DNA from: Microcoleus sp. AS-A8
GTDB taxonomy: Bacteria > Cyanobacteriota > Cyanobacteriia > Cyanobacteriales > Coleofasciculaceae
Assembly (NCBI GenBank): GCA_039962225.1
Contig: JAMPKV010000009.1
Span: 62,001 to 126,000 of the forward strand
DNA: 64,000 bases
Direction of reading: 5' to 3'
Shown: piece after piece, positions 63,494 to 64,000 of the stretch
How the letters are laid out: the number at the start of each line of letters is the position of its first letter
Numbering within the stretch: the first letter of the stretch is position 1
The notes under the pieces: generated by a model
What the model was told of the DNA's origin: nothing
The model's input: only the letters and a program-made list of their open reading frames with translations
The model's database searches: none
Made by a program: the position numbers and the translations under genes

Positions 63494-63515
63494 GGATGGG
63501 CCGAAAAGCCCGTCC
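63494..63515. terminator. Bidirectional stem-loop between raf1 and the Ap4A phosphorylase-like gene
   Basis: GGATGGGC (63494-63501) pairs with GCCCGTCC (63508-63515) over 8 bp with one wobble, loop CGAAAA. It lies in the convergent gap, 2 bp past the minus-strand stop and 48 bp after raf1. Confidence 0.65.
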
Positions 63516-63517
63516 TT

Positions 63518-64000
63518 CTAAGCTGGGAATGCATTGGGTAGAGCAACATTCTTCAGCACAGTCATGGGGCCTTGTTCTATGAGAATCTGGATCTGCTCCT
63601 GGGAACGTACCGCGAGGGTACCCGCAAATCCTAACGAGTTTACAGGAATTGACTCAAACGATTCTAAGGAGCGTGGTACGAGTAACATCCACTCGCGTGT
63701 TGCCAGAAGATTATAAGCACCAGCTTGCTGATGAGAACTCTCACTGCTCAAACCCAAGACTTGAAGCATTGTGTGATAGTGTTCCAACGTTAAAGCAGCG
63801 GCTGCTTGTGGAGAGTGCAACCCACAAGAGTCTAGCTGTGTGATCCCATGGGCGAAAGGGAAGCCTGGTATAGTTCCAATCGACTCTTCAAAGCGGGTGG
63901 ATGCGAGTAGAGGTGCGATCGGTAGATTGAGTCCGTTGGGTACAAGTGGCAGCGGAACCAATTGCAAGTGCTTGTGGCGCTGGCTAGCACCCGCTAATTT
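63518..64000 (-). CDS. ATP adenylyltransferase (Ap4A phosphorylase)-like, 5' end outside the window
   Basis: 161 codons from the right edge to TAG; the N-terminal part is off the window. The HIT-like active site ASQRHKHLQ sits just inside the edge (codons 5-13), with the HxHxQ pattern in which the second His attacks phosphate. The C-terminal domain has YNLLATREWMLLVPRS and NSLGFAGTLAVRS, typical of cyanobacterial and fungal Apa2-type Ap4A phosphorylases, which convert Ap4A and phosphate to ATP and ADP. Convergent with raf1. Confidence 0.9.
   Translation of the reverse strand, partial: KLAGASQRHKHLQLVPLPLVPNGLNLPIAPLLASTRFEESIGTIPGFPFAHGITQLDSCGLHSPQAAAALTLEHYHTMLQVLGLSSESSHQQAGAYNLLATREWMLLVPRSLESFESIPVNSLGFAGTLAVRSQEQIQILIEQGPMTVLKNVALPNAFPA

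Noticed and set aside
1-64000. GCGATCGC octamers scattered through genes
   Set aside because: This is the HIP1 motif typical of cyanobacterial genomes; useful as a taxonomic clue but not a local feature.
1-64000. tRNA or rRNA genes
   Set aside because: Spacers were scanned by eye for cloverleaf and conserved rRNA words; none was found.

Overview
The window reads as chromosome of a large-genome, probably filamentous cyanobacterium. Support comes from frequent GCGATCGC (HIP1) octamers, from genes essentially confined to oxygenic phototrophs (Raf1, a Ycf55-like regulator, a GUN4-domain protein, MenG/UbiE, an SLH/OprB porin), from heptameric short tandem repeats, and from a candidate Yfr1 small RNA. 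A Coleofasciculus/Microcoleus/Moorena-like source is an inference from gene style, not something proved here. No rRNA, tRNA, intact insertion sequence, prophage or CRISPR array was seen.

Layout. 1-3.0 kb: minus-strand Ycf55-like response regulator (cut by the left edge) and a membrane-anchored helical-repeat protein. 3.2-6.6 kb: a large NACHT NTPase ending in pentapeptide repeats. 6.7-9.5 kb: Fur-family repressor, sodium/solute symporter-like permease, Vat-type acetyltransferase. 9.6-11.2 kb: a patch with a possible recombinase scrap, a GC-rich divergent pyrophosphatase and a pentapeptide protein. 11.2-17.7 kb: REC-PAS-GGDEF-EAL protein, GUN4-domain protein, B12-binding-type radical SAM protein, STAS protein. 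17.7-22.5 kb: gene-poor, with small conserved proteins, the candidate Yfr1 RNA, a hydrolase, a GAF protein and coding debris. 22.5-29.5 kb: quinone-oxidoreductase-like enzyme, a coupled pair encoding membrane pentapeptide-type proteins, a PAS/GAF histidine kinase and IlvN. 29.8-33.9 kb: two tandem BON proteins, an SLH porin that has lost its signal peptide, and a hydrolase.

34-46.4 kb: infC with no in-frame AUG, an MFS/ADP-ATP-carrier-like protein fused to HEAT repeats and followed by a cyclic-nucleotide-binding protein, a GH116 glucosidase, a complementary M16 peptidase pair, and a DUF2243 membrane protein. 46.5-55.3 kb: LURP-one-like protein, 11-residue-repeat secreted protein, MalK/UgpC-type ATPase, a three-gene phosphorelay operon (CHASE3 kinase, receiver, receiver-kinase) and a UvrD-like helicase. 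55.4-64 kb: cysteine-pair membrane protein, SerC, PdxH, a broken Ser/Thr kinase fragment, a small acidic protein, DUF445 protein, MenG, receiver-GAF regulator, Raf1, and the C-terminal part of an Ap4A phosphorylase-like enzyme cut by the right edge.

Two themes recur. First, signalling is dense: kinases, receivers, c-di-GMP turnover, cNMP and STAS proteins. Second, short cyanobacterial repeats lie between genes and also inside reading frames, where they seem to have become coding sequence in a kinase ATPase domain, a radical SAM protein, an M16 N-terminus and probably an ABC ATPase. The single most notable non-protein feature is the candidate Yfr1 RNA at about 19.44-19.50 kb.
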